DNA from: Paramarasmius palmivorus
Taxonomy: Eukaryota; Basidiomycota; Agaricomycetes; Agaricales; Marasmiaceae
Reading direction: 5' to 3'
Assembly: GCA_037176845.1 (NCBI GenBank)
Contig: JAYKXP010000009.1
Location: forward strand, 868,001-932,000
DNA: 64,000 nt
Each line of letters starts with the position of its first letter. Positions within the stretch are counted from its first letter, which is position 1. Positions 46,737 to 58,129 of the stretch are shown here, in pieces. A program made the translations under genes and the position numbers. Below the pieces are notes generated by a model. That model did no database searches, was not told the DNA's origin, and saw nothing but the letters and a program-made list of their open reading frames with translations.

Positions 46737-48169
46737 TGGATTCCTTTCAACCCTGGACATATTCTTAACTGATTTTTCATCCTGAATTCGATTTTGAGGT
46801 TCCCCAAGCCCCCAGATCAATCCCTGCAATACTACATCCATAGTACATGTTTTCTGTAATTGTGCAGGAATTGATGCATCTGGCATATGAGTTCCTGTCA
46901 TGGAATTCATGGAGGCAATTGATATTCCTGTTCTATGCATAGTGAACGGTCTCTCATTCATTTTTGGGCATTTTAGGAGCAATCCCCATGCTCCAGTACA
47001 AAAAAACCCCTAAAAATGCGATTTTTTATGTATTTTTTATGTAGCAACATACAGATGTGTTCAAAAAATGTCCTTTCATAGTAGGAAAGTGTATTTTGAG
47101 TGCCTGAACTCGATTCTGAACTCCCCTTGATGCTGGGATGCTTCCCTGAGGTGCTATTCATGTATTACTGGTGGTATTACATAACTGTACAATACATTGG
47201 ATTGAACAAGGTGTTGCACATACAGGAGTACTTGGGCAAGTATATATTCACTATCTATACATTATAAAGTGGGTTATGAACAAGAATTGGCCCATCCCAA
47301 TCATTCCCTGTGGTATAGTATTACCAATGTCTAAAAAAAGCGAATTTAGCTGTAATAAATCTGGAAAAATAGGCAGCTCTCCAGGATTGTAAACGAGGCA
47401 AGGGGACATATATATCATCTCTGATTCACAATATCTAAGCCCTAGCTACACTACATCCCATCCTGTAATTTTATTCCCCTAATTTCGGAGATTTTCAGTA
47501 TTTTTGATATTTAAGCACCATTATCCCACCAATCTATGTACTATTGGGTGCCACCAGGCTTTTATTTAATGTATCTAGGTCCTCCAACTTACCCCATGTC
47601 AATATCTGGCCTGTAGCCCAAGATCCAATAGGCCATTTTCCTGAATTACCATATCTGGACCGCTTTTTTTGCATTCCCCTGCCCCCCAATTGCAGGGGCA
47701 TGCTTTTGGAACATAATAGAACATATTCCCTCAAAAATGCGATTTTTATAGCCCCCAAGCATGCCCCAATAGCCCCCCAATGCATTGATTCCAGGTGAAA
47801 AATGATGAGGTAAGGCCACCTTCCATTTTGGGAAGCCAAAAGCGGAGTAGGGAGGCACCCAGATGATGTCAGGAGGTGTGGGAATAATTTTTCCGCAAAA
47901 AAAGCGCCCAAAAAGCGCACTGTTACATCATGGAAAGAGCACCTTCCATTTTGGGATGCCAAAAGCGGTGTGGGAATATCTCCAGATCTCAAAAAAGCGG
48001 CCTGTTCCCTTTCCAGAAGGTGTGGGAATCATCCTTCCCAATTTGGAAGCACCCAAAGCGGACAGTACCTCTTATCTGCCTTGATTACTTGTCCCCTACT
48101 TTTGCAAAAGGAGTTATCCCGTACTTTTGCAAATCTCGTTGTGATAACTATCGGTCACTTTTACAAAAG
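46737..48169 (-). repeat. right arm of giant inverted repeat
   Basis: 1,433 bp, reverse complement of 45192-46624. Differences include single changes near 47277, 47553, 47608 and 47660, and a small cluster near 46970. Confidence 0.9.
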
Positions 48170-48432
48170 AATCACTACATCAGCTGCAAGGTGAAATCGA
48201 TGATTCGACACCAATCAGAAAGAAAAGAGCACCTAAGCGCCCGGGATCGGTATCAGCATACGGCCGTATATGGCCGGACGGCGTCATCTGACACATTGGT
48301 ATGTTCCGAACATCCACCTCGGGCCAATGTTTTTTTCCTACCCAGCATGATCTCTTGTCTCTTGTCTTTTGCCTCTTGTTTCCAACACTACAAAAGGATG
48401 ATGGCCCTTTTCTTTGAATCTGTTCTCCGCCC

Positions 48433-50109
48433 ATGATAGATTTCGGTAAGCCCACCTGTTTTTCTTTCTTTTGCTTTCTCTCCGATGTTCCCCGACCTTG
48501 GGGTAGCAATTGGGCAGAGTCAAGCGCCGTTCCCCGACCTTGGGGCAGTGGCAAAGCTAACTACTTCTCGTAGTTCACAAACTCCGCAATGGGAAGGAAT
48601 TCGCCGTATTTTGGAAACCCGCGCCGGACATACGACTCGAGGGAGTAACCGCCGGTGGCCTAGTCCAAGCAAAGAAGGAAGTTCCAGAGATAGTTCCTGC
48701 TGTAGATGAGGAGATGTCCAACGAAGATTTCAATACTGGTGCGTGACTATTCAATACCTTCCCAATAGACACTTATATCTTTGACAGGTAGAAATCCGGT
48801 CTTGACTACTATCCGTAACCTTGCGAGAAGACTCACGCCACCGCCTTTGAAGAGCGCCTGGAAGCAAAGCAAGCCTCAGAATTCCCCCGATCACAAAATG
48901 TCATTCAAGCAGGCCAAACTATTCAAAGTTCGCCAGCAGTACCGTGCCGTCCGTGCGTCGCTTCGTCTAAAAACTCAACAAGAGTCTGGCAATGAAGGCA
49001 TCAAGCAATGTGCGGCTCGACACATAGCCGCCTCTCACACTGCCTCCGGTACCATCCCAACCTCGTACGTCACACCCGCTCGGGAATGGACAGGACCGAA
49101 GATACCTTACAACGCAACGGTCTACACTCTTCCGCAGACGCTCTCTATCCCCAATATGCGACTTGTTCGTTGGCCTGACCTGACGTGAGTCTGAACATCT
49201 TTCGTCCGCTCATTCTGCGCTCACAGCAATCTTAGCCAAAGTCGTATGATCCGCGATGCAAACGGTGGGCGTTTGGCATACCTCGCGGGATGGGCAGGGC
49301 CTGGTTGGGGGGACGTCATACATCAGATCCAGAACGTTCTCCGGGCCACCTTTAACACCGTTAAGGTTCCCGAAGGTTGTCTTGATCATCGCCGCGGTCA
49401 CTTTCCGGCGCTCGCCATGGGGATATCGTTTGGCGGAGGTCAGACTCAGCCGAACAATCTTGTACATCCGGAGAATACGGCTCGTGTTTTGGAAGAGGCA
49501 AGAGCGCACCCGGCGATGCAAAGGAAAGCACGGTATGATGACTGTGAGTGTCATTCGCCTTCAACACCTAGCGCCATACTGACGGAGATCCTAGATATCA
49601 TGCGCTCCCAATTTCCAGAACTCCATGCCCTGTACACGCGAGTCATTCGAAAGTTGACGGAACAAAACCCATCCCTCCAACCTAACTTTCCGGATTGCTG
49701 CTTTGCGGCTACCACGTTCAACTACGATCGAGCACACACACTCCGACACATCGACTCTCTCAACTTATTCTGCGGACTCTGTGCCGTTATGGCACTCGGC
49801 GATTTCGATTACACCCGCGGCGGTCATCTCGTTCTCTGGGACCTGGGCCTTATCATCGAGGTCCCACCCGGATGCACTGTATTCTTCCCGTCTGCTCTCA
49901 TCGAACATTCTAACATCCCCATCTCCAAGGACGAGTCTCGATCCTCAATTGTTCAGTACAGCGCCGCAGGATTGTTTCGCTGGGTCCACAACGGTGGTAT
50001 GAGTGATAGAGAGTTCCGTTCAAGAGCTCATCCAAAGCAGTTGACGGCTTGGAAGGCACATCGGAAGTCAATGGCTAGAGAAGGCGCTCAGTTACTTTCT
50101 GGTATTTAG
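48433..50109 (+). CDS. TET/JBP-family Fe(II)/2-oxoglutarate dioxygenase
   Basis: Five exons (48433-48445, 48574-48738, 48788-49184, 49236-49543, 49595-50109) keep phase exactly and give 465 residues. The N-terminal ~190 residues are basic and poorly structured. The core has LAYLAGWAGPGWGDVI, then FNYDRAHTLRHIDSLN with the metal-binding HxD (H~346, D~348), LGDFDYTRGGHLVLWDL, the distal His in FPSALIEHSNIPI (~399) and the 2-oxoglutarate Arg in ESRSSIVQYSAAGLFRW (~410). All four ligands are present. Fungal TET/JBP enzymes oxidise 5-methylcytosine or thymine, and are known to be linked with KDZ transposons, as here. The 13-nt first exon (MIDF) is supported by phase and by a GTAAGC donor. The 5' end lies 260 bp from the big palindrome. 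Confidence 0.88.
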
Positions 50110-50445
50110 ATTGTTTAGAAAGAGTGTATGTACTGTTTCGTAAAAATAGAACTTGCGTCATTGATTCACCCTCTATGACAACCCTAATTAACCCTAAAGA
50201 GGTGGTTGGATTTGCAAGCGCTCAATTAGCGCTTCGGCGGGTTTTCGGAGAATGTGTCCGGCCAGACATATGTTGTCCTCCATCCACTACCGTGCCTTGA
50301 GAGGGTTCAGAAACACCCCACTACATATCTATCAACTTGTCCGAAACGAATCCTACCCAAATCTTGTTGCGTCCATGCCTCGGGAAAAAGTCGAGCGGCA
50401 GGTACAATAAAAGTACCTTTGCTTTGTACTTTACCATCTGCTCTC

Positions 50446-51219
50446 ATGCCTCGCCAACGCCTTTACAAAACTCGCGCCGAGAAACAAGCGGCCAATCGTC
50501 AAAAATGGTCAAAATACTACCATAAGCATGTTCTCGTCCATTCTTACAGGTTGTGTGCTCACATATTCATAGGAATCGCGACAAAATCAATGCTAGTCGT
50601 CGAAAGGCTGGGTGCGTGATTATCGGTCCCCATTGTTCTCTTCTAATTTCTCCTCTAAATCAAGCTTGACGCCACACTCCAAACCCAATACTAGTGAACC
50701 GGGTGCTTTAATGCGTGAAAGAGAGCCAGTAGTTCAAGAACCTTATGGCGGCCAGGGGGTTATGAGGTGCGTCTCCGTGTCATCATGATGAAGCTTTTAT
50801 TCACGCTGTCTATCTATTGTACTAGGCTTTCTGAACAATCCCAGGAATTTTGGACTTTGAGAATGACGAGTATTCGTGGAAGGCTAGAGAAGATTATCGG
50901 AAAAGCCTCCAACAATGGGCAGCGAGCCCTTGCCGCGTATCACCAAGCTATCGAGGTTTCTACAGACAACGAAGCCGTAGCTTATCTTGACCAATTGCAT
51001 TCCGACCTCGAGAAGCTACAATCCTACGTGTACGACTGTATGGTTGGCGTAATCGACAAATTGGGAGCTGGGAAGGTGTATTCAGAATACGAGGATTTCA
51101 AAGGGGATATGGTGGTTCTGGTATCGTGGATAGCAGATCTAACCCTTCAAGCCATGGATGGGGGTATCTGCTCACTTAGAAATAGCTATAGTCACCGACG
51201 CCTGAGGTTTCAAAGATAG
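50446..51219 (+). CDS. small KDZ-associated cargo protein
   Basis: Four exons in phase. The protein begins MPRQRLYKTRAEKQAANRQK and crosses an intron into RNRDKINASRRKAG. A disordered linker holds SKPNTSEPGALMREREP, and the last exon is helical (TSIRGRLEKIIGKASNNG, then YLDQLHSDLEKLQSYVYDCM). The stop is at 51219. The basic N-terminus with repeated K/R/N-rich short helices looks DNA- or RNA-binding and is a common type in transposon-rich Agaricomycete regions, but I know no function. It is transcribed in the same direction as the TET/JBP gene, starting 340 bp downstream of its stop. Confidence 0.55.
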
Positions 51220-51352
51220 AATTGAGATGAAGATACATCTCGTTATCGCCCATGCACGACCTCGCAGGTTTTGACCTTCCTGAAAAGGAATCATCCCTTC
51301 AGCTGAGACCTTCACCATCACCATCGCCATCGCCACTTCGTCACGCCTCATA

Positions 51353-52112
51353 ATGGCGTACACTCGTAACAAAGCAGCAGAAAAAGCCAAAAAAAAGGCC
51401 AATAATCCAGTAAGCACTGCTTTCTTTGCATGGCCGAGTGACTCAGCATTCTAGAGCTCTGCAAGACGGCGTCGTAGCATGCGAGTGATGAGGAATGTGG
51501 CATTTCAACGGGATCAAGTGCGTGTTTAACGTTTTTTCCCTTCCCGTGGCTAATGTGTTGAAGCAGACCCTTAGACCTGTTTACATTCTACCTATGGACA
51601 CCAGGCATGTGCGATGGCTCTCAAAAGAGCTTTACCTGTGGTTTTTTGAGCACATCTGGAACCGAACCTACGTGGAAGGAATCAACAAGGTTCACCAGAA
51701 GATCGTTAAACGTTGGCCCCAATATGGGTTTTACAACCACGACACCGAGCTTCAGAGGCGATTGGAACATGTCAGGAAGGAGGTTCGTGCTTCACATTCT
51801 CCAGATCGACTCAATCTTACGCCATGACAGGAAATTCGCGAATGGTTGCATCGACATGCCTCTATGGAAATGTTCTACAAGGGCGAATATGCTCGGGAGG
51901 TATCCGACTTGGGCTATAGCATTGCCGCAGACGAGTATGAGCAGGGTTTCAGTGACAGCCGTGAGCGAGAGCCGTGTGGCGCCGAGGAATTTTTTTACAA
52001 CGGTATTCTCTATAAACTTAGCGACACCCGCTATGCGGTTAAGCGGGATATCGAGGGTTCTTTTTCATTGAATAAGCTCCTGTATTCCGGCCTATTTCCT
52101 TTACCTCAGTAG
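51353..52112 (+). CDS. basic cargo protein
   Basis: Exon 1 (51353-51409) encodes MAYTRNKAAEKAKKKANNP. The next is an Arg-rich exon (SSARRRRSMRVMRN), then from about 51567 TLRPVYILPMDTRHVRW with FFEHIWNRTYVEGINKVHQK, and a last exon with EIREWLHRHASMEMFYKGEY and DIEGSFSLNKLLYSGLFP up to the stop at 52112. All junctions keep phase. The strongly basic start suggests nucleic-acid binding or nuclear import. I do not recognise a domain. It is one of four short cargo genes between the TET/JBP gene and the transposase. Confidence 0.52.
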
Positions 52113-52201
52113 CCACATCTCGCTTGCAATGCAGGCTTAAATCGCACTTTTTTATTGCTGCCGGTGACATGAGATATTTAAAGATTTACCAAGCAGCCCC
52201 A

Positions 52202-52882
52202 ATGGATAGCTTTCACCGCAACTGTACAAATGTGGGTGCTTCGTTTACTGCCTTGAAAAGGACCAGATCACTAACGTTTCTATAGGTCGAATTCATTGAA
52301 AGGTGTACAGTTTACAGACGATCAGCTAGCTTTTCTTGCTAGTAAACGTGAAGAATACATCCGCATTCGGGATCTCCGTGATGACCCTGAGGATGAACAA
52401 TTCTGGACTCTTATTCGCGAGATTGTTCTGTCTTGGTGCGCTCGATGGTCGCCCCCCTTATATTTGATGGAATGGGATGCAGAGGAGCGTGCGTTGTGGA
52501 GGAGGACCGTTATATTGGTATTTGCCCAACTCAGTCCGTCTGGGAACATGTCACCTACTTACGTTCAAATTAGCATGTGGTGCATCTTCTAGACTTGGAG
52601 AGTCGTAGCGTGCGAGGTTGCGGAAAGCTGGTCAAGAAGATATACTCACGCCTGTCAGCAAATTCGGATTGGCTGTACCAAATTGATCGGCACGCCACAG
52701 AAGTCTTTAATCTCCCGCATCCTTACAAACCAAGGAACGAGTCAAGGACTGCCCCGGTTTACTTTGCCAGGTATTTTCCCTCTACTGAAGCCAGCTGCAC
52801 ATTGAGGCTTTGTACGGACGAAGATTGGTATGCAGTTACGCTCAGGAAGATAAGGGATTACAACGAGATGTCAGGGAACTAG
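52202..52882 (+). CDS. small cargo protein related to the one at 44.3-44.9 kb
   Basis: A possible start is at 52202 (MDSFHRNCTN), but it does not join the next exon in phase, so the start is unresolved. The main exon (about 52288-52515) gives SLKGVQFTDDQLAFLASKRE, then RDDPEDEQFWTLIREIVLSW. Two frames are open in the 3' part: one ends with DWYAVTLRKIRDYNEMSGN at 52882, the other stops near 52805. The FTDDQxxFLxxKxxEY...FW motif is one I associate with KDZ-linked proteins. Similarity to the protein encoded on the minus strand at 44339-44911 is weak but follows the same order. Confidence 0.5.
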
Positions 52883-53078
52883 AGAGAAAATGTATAGACT
52901 ACTTGGCGTGTGTAATTCCATTCAATATGTCCAGGTCAGGTAATGGCGGAGGCGTATAGCCGTAACGTATTAAACCGCTTGGACATAAAACTCAAAGTTC
53001 GGCAAAGCAAATAGCTTTTTACCTCATTGATAGACGTTAGGCGTTTGTCTCATTGATAGCCGTTGTAATCTACTACAT

Positions 53079-53865
53079 CTAGTTACGATCGGTCATAATT
53101 TGGCGGTCAATCTCGTCAGCCAAGAAGCTGAGTTCGGTACTATAATCGTAAAAAAGAGGAATCTTCGGGCTCGAGATGCTCAGCGTCGAGACATCCAGCG
53201 CTGAGAAGTTGTCGTAGAACCACTTTGCGTACTCAATGGAATCTAAGACAGACGTTAGGTGCTGTTGAGATACATTGAAGCGACGTGACTCACTATAGTC
53301 CAGGCCTGGAGGCATTTGAATGTCTGGGACGTTGTTGGCCGGCGGAGATGCCTGCTGAGGCGCTACTATTAACAGTCATGTCATTAAGAACCTTTTGGAG
53401 ACAATGAAAGCGTACTAGAGATAGTGGTGCTTCCCTGGGGGTCCTCCCATGTAAGCTGAGCCATGAGCCTTTCTGTAGTCGAGGTTAAAGGAGATTCCTT
53501 GCTGAAAAGCGATACATACCAATATTGTCCTCCGATACTGGCTGGCTGGGGGTGGGAACTGGTACATTTTGTTGTACGTCGGAGTCAAACGTGGCTGGTT
53601 ACATGACGGTGTCAGTGAGAATGAACAACCGAACACTGGGTATACCGACGCACCAAGAATCACGCTTGTAAGGCTTGAATGCAAGTCCACGAGTGACTGA
53701 CGGTTAGAATGTGTGAAAACAACGCCCGAAGCTATATCAGATATATCAGTGAGAGGTCAATGCATTAGATCTTGGTGACTCACCAAGCTGGAGGTTGGCA
53801 AGCTCAATAGCAGACCGTACCGCGTTGGCAAGGGCTTCCATGTTGGCAGTGCTTGAGGAAGACAT
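53079..53865 (-). CDS. small cargo protein
   Basis: The start MSSSSTANMEALANAVRSAIELANLQL is at 53865. Several short exons follow (segments with VPVPTPSQPVSEDN and a GGPPGKHHY-like part), and the last exon reads DIQMPPGLDY, then VLDSIEYAKWFYDNFSALDV and STELSFLADEIDRQ, with its stop at 53079. The middle splice sites are only partly resolved. The protein is hydrophilic, Pro/Gln-rich in the middle and helical at the end. No family is recognised. It is divergent from the transposase gene that starts at 54193. Confidence 0.5.
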
Positions 53866-54192
53866 GGTTCGGGTGAAAAATAGAGATCCAAACCTTCTTT
53901 GAAGGTTGAGTTTATATACCGTTCGGGATATCACGAGATGCTCATTCAATGTTTACACTCTTGATCGGGTGGCGAGCGTTGCACTTGAGGTTCATCCAAG
54001 GAAAATAGACAAAGGGCTGAATATGACACAATAGTATAGTTGAATGGATCGAGGGTGCGTTAACAAAGGGACTGGTCTTTCTCTGAGGATACGAACACAT
54101 GGAAGCCAAACGAAGAGAAGCTCTAACCCTATTGTGAGGTTGTGACCTGTGCCCTAACCCTAACCGCTAGCATCTTTTGCTTAGGAACCACC

Positions 54193-57100
54193 ATGGGCCG
54201 CGATCGGCATGCACGGAACAAGAAACGGTTTGAAACGACCGCACCTTTGCTTCCCAGTCAAAGTCGTCAAATACTCATAACAAACAGTGCTAATCGAATC
54301 ACTGAATCAAGATTCCATGCTGAAGTCCCTCAGCGAGACAAAGCTGACCCGGGCCGGCAACCTGACCCTATACCCGATTCAATGTCAAGTTCTTTTGCTG
54401 GGGCGGCTGAGATGGATTGGGAGGTTACTCCTTGTGGGGATCTTCCAATGGAATCTGAGTTATATGCCGGAGAAGAGCCAGGAAGGGTGAAAGTTTCATT
54501 AAAAACTAAGGCAAAGAGATATCAAGATTCGGTATGTCCCTAATAATTTTCAAGAGCCAGTACTGATCAAGATTTTTGGCAGGATAACCCTCTCATCACA
54601 TGGAAGGAGAAATACCGTGATGAATATCTTGACGGTATGCTCATCACGGAGGGGCGTGGCCGCCATAGCTCGCATTGTGGTTGCGGATCTACATCGGCTA
54701 GGTTCCGTTGCTTGGATTGCTTCTCTCTGCAAATGGTTTGCAAAGATTGCATCTGCAGGCAGCATCTACTAAATCCTCTCCACCGCATTCAGGTAAGCAT
54801 CTCCCCATGGCTCCTCTGTATGTAGGCTGAGTGATACCGTATTTAGGAATGGAAGAGCGGCTTCTTCCACCGCATTCCGATTAAGGAGATCGGCGTTTAT
54901 GTTCACCTCGGCCACAGTCCGGGCCGGGTATGTGAACGCCCACAGCAGACGCAAGGTGATTTTGTTGTTTTATCCACCACAGGCATACACGAGGTCGAGC
55001 TTTTCTTTTGTGGGTGTAACGCTGATTTCGGTATGTTTTTGACATGGTCATACTGAGCTACAAGCTGATTTTTCCAGACCATAAGCAACAACTTCTCGAA
55101 GTAGGATGGTGGCCATCGTCATATAAGGATCCGCGATCCGCCGCCACGTTTGATGTTCTCCGCCAGTTTCACGCCCTCAATCTCCAGGCACAAACTCCTC
55201 CCACTGATTTCTATCGGACCCTCGAAACCTTGACCGATGGAAGTGGTCTTTCCAAGCCACCGGTATGTTGAACTCATAATAATCTATACGATCGATTTCA
55301 TAGGTTTATTTTAGGATCGCCTTGCTCAATTCATGATCATGGTTCGCCAATGGAGACACGTGAAGATTGGGAAGCGATTTGGCCGCGGTCATGACCCTTC
55401 GGGGTTGAAGGGAACCGAGCAAGGTAGCACCGCGGTATTGTGTCGTGCATGCCCTCAACCAGGCATCAATCTACCTCTTGGATGGGAGCAAGCTCCAGCG
55501 AGCCAAAGGTCAGTAATACTGTCAGTCCGAGTCGCTCTAAACATAAGTGCTTATCATGTCTCACAAGGTGGCTTTACGCACTCATTCTAGCGATGGACGC
55601 GAACTTTAAACAGAAAGCTCGATCACGACCTCGGGATAGGCTGGATGAAACGTTAGGACCGGGCTGGGGTTGCGTTGTGGACTATGACTCATACATGTCA
55701 ATAGTAAACGCTAGAAGGCATGTAGATGAGGTAAGTTATTTTGTTATATCTCGTTTTGTGACCAGTGGTTTTGATACGTCGCTAAGATATCTCACTGCGT
55801 TGGGTTCAATGCCATTTGGAATGCAAATAGCAAAAAATCCAAGGGTCTCAGGGCGACAGGTATTGGTGCAGTGATTTGTGCACGGCATGAGTTGTTTCGA
55901 CCAAATGGGATTGGTGATTTGCAAAAAGGAGAGAGGTGCGTCTAATCAATGATGGCTATACGCATCAATTCATTGCTATTTCAGGTATTGCAACATGGAC
56001 GCGATATTCTTGATGAGCGTCATACGACTGGCATCTCTCATCTTGTTCATATCATATGACATTGCATGTCAGTGGTATAAGAATTTCTTTACAAGGATGC
56101 GTGCCATGCCTTCGAACCTTCATCTACCGGACAGCACCTCCGTTCATTTCAGGGTCCCGAAGTTTCATTTACCGGCACACGTTCAGTCTTGTCATGCCCC
56201 TTTCTCATTCAACTTTACGGAAGGTGTCGGGAAAACAGACGGTGAAGGCCCAGAGCGGAAGTGGTCGACATTCAATAACGCGGCGGCGTCTCTTTCGATG
56301 ATGTCACATGGAGGTCGCTTGGACACAATGGCGGATCAGGCTAATGGACACAATTATGAAAAGGTGATCAAAACAGGTGGGTTGAATCATCACGATTTCC
56401 AATAAGCGCATCTTAACAGCTATCATAGGCACATTTCTTCTCAAAAAGTTGGTGAAGGCGATCTCAGAATCAATCATCCACGCGCGAGCCTTTACTGCAA
56501 TCAATGACATCTTGAGAATCCAGTTTGGAGAGCACGTAAGGCTTTGGGAAAAGCAGGTTGAGGCCTGGGAGCAAGGATTAAGCAAGGAATGTCCCTATGA
56601 TCGACCAACTACTGGTATGTACTTGTGGCTCCTTTACAGGAAATGCCGCTGTCTGATATGTTCCGAAGCCATCTCTGTTTCTAGGGTAAAGAAGGAGATG
56701 GCGGAAGAGAATGCGAGGATGCAGTGGGAAAAGGGTCAGAATGAGGCAGTGGCGGTGTTAGCTAATGCTGCAGCAATGGTCATTGAAGGAATTGAAATCG
56801 AAGAGGCCCAGTACGTGTTCTAGTCCAATGCAACACTATCTAACTAATCTTTTGCCAGGCAAAATGTTCGGCGACTCACGTCACTGTCGAAACAGACAGA
56901 CTTTCAAGAGACGAACATTCTCAACCGCCGAACAGCACTCCTTACCAGGATCCAACGATTTCACAAATATCAGGTTGAGCACATACCCGCAATCGCCGAT
57001 CATATTCCCGCCATCACTCCCGACGATCAACCCGAGGACATAGTCCTTCAGCTGCCAAGTACCTTTCCCACGGAGATTCGGTCGGCGATCTTCTCCAAGG

Positions 57101-58048
57101 ACATCATCCACCTGGAGGACAGACTTCGCTATGCTTACGCGCATGAGGCCATTGATGATCTGACAGACCATCTATGTTCTCGAACCGTGGCATATGCACA
57201 CACCACCCGGCAACCGGCTTCTCAGGGAGCTTACACCAAAACTCGAGCATTCCGAGATCAGATCGAGTCACGAGTTAAGTCCAGTGAGATGTCTTATAAA
57301 CGACATCGGATTGCTCTAGTTTCACTTAGAGGTCCCGGAGATTGGGAAAGGGTTCTAAGGGAGTTAAGGCCGGATGACATCAGGGCAATGGGAGAGCGTA
57401 CTTTGGTTGCCGAAGAACAGGAGATGTTTCGACAGGCCCAGAAATTGGCCGGGATCTCGGAGAAGGAAATTGAAGCGGCGCTACTCGGAGCCGATCATAA
57501 CGTTCCTACCTTGGAGGATACCAACGTTCTCTCTAGCAAGAGTTCGTCAGCATCTTGGATTTGGTATGTAGCTGGGGACCGCATGAACAATGAACGCAGG
57601 AAAGATATTCAGATAGGTGAGTGTATCATTAATAAATGCCTAGTGCTGAACTCATTTTCATCCAGGGTTGCGTGTTCAATGGTGCAAGGCTCGAGCAAGA
57701 GCGCGAAGATCCCGAGAGGAGCTTGAGCTAGTGGATGAGGAGATGAGGCGTTCAATCACGTTTTGTCATTGGAGAGCTGGTTGGTGGGATGCCCAAGCTC
57801 AAAGACGGTCAGATGTCAATCCTTGGCTTGCCGAGGGGTTACAAGCCTACGCGTCCGAACAAAGTGACATAGAGCGGCGTCGTGGGACCTCTTGGCAGTC
57901 TTCCTGGGCCCCTCTGAGAATGCGCGTAGCAGAGGTGCTCAAGAGTCTAGATGATAAGCATTCTGACCCCGAGGAGATGCTTAACCGGTTGAAGACCGTC
58001 ACCGTTGAGCTAGAGCTCGAAGAGGACGAGCTATTGGAGCTGTACTAA
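54193..58048 (+). CDS. KDZ transposase with CxC2-like cysteine cluster
   Basis: About ten exons from MGRDRHARNKKRFETT to the stop at 58048, frame kept throughout. After a disordered N-terminus comes a cysteine cluster: HCGCG, FRCLDC, MVCKDCICRQHLLNPLHRIQ and FFCGCNADF. This matches the CxC2-like cluster found with KDZ transposases. The catalytic core follows: LAMDANFKQKARSRPRD (first Asp), GFNAIWNANSKKSKG, RPNGIGDLQKGERYCNMD, ISYDIACQWYKNF (second acidic site), FHLPAHVQSCHAPFSFNFTEG and DGEGPERKW (Glu). The C-terminal part is long, helical and charged. All expected residues are visible and no stop or frameshift was found, so it may be functional. It presumably acts on the inverted repeats at 36.4 and 59.5 kb. 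Confidence 0.87.
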
Positions 58049-58129
58049 ATACAGGTGATGACGGTGAATGTAGTGACTCTGTGTAATGACTCTGTTGAAG
58101 CTCTGATTATTTATGATTGACTACCGAGG

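Larger units (their letters stand above)
45192..48169. mobile_element. 3-kb near-perfect palindrome (foldback-type element)
   Basis: Arms 45192-46624 and 46737-48169 are reverse complements at about 98-99 percent; I noticed roughly ten mismatches. The spacer is 112 bp, and every mirrored position sums to 93361. The outer ends start CTTTT(AC/GT)AAAAGTGACC and carry three iterated copies of an AAAAGT-based unit ending in GGGA-type sequence (about 45197-45280, mirrored at 48081-48165). No protein I recognise is encoded; frames seen in one arm simply mirror the other. I found no target duplication. It is probably a non-autonomous foldback transposon or a head-to-head duplication nested in the KDZ element. 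Confidence 0.8.

Noticed and set aside
45110..48436. Mirrored open frames in both halves of the palindrome (up to ~150 codons)
   Set aside because: They are the same DNA read twice, low in complexity and without known motifs; treated as non-coding repeat arms.
48300..48560. Direct repeat of a TTCCCCGACCTTGGGG-like unit (about 48487 and 48529)
   Set aside because: Two copies only, within the intron of the TET/JBP gene; interesting but too little to call an element.
54150..54167. CCCTAACCCTAACC just before the transposase gene, resembling telomere repeats
   Set aside because: Only two units, and there is normal sequence on both sides; chance or promoter sequence.
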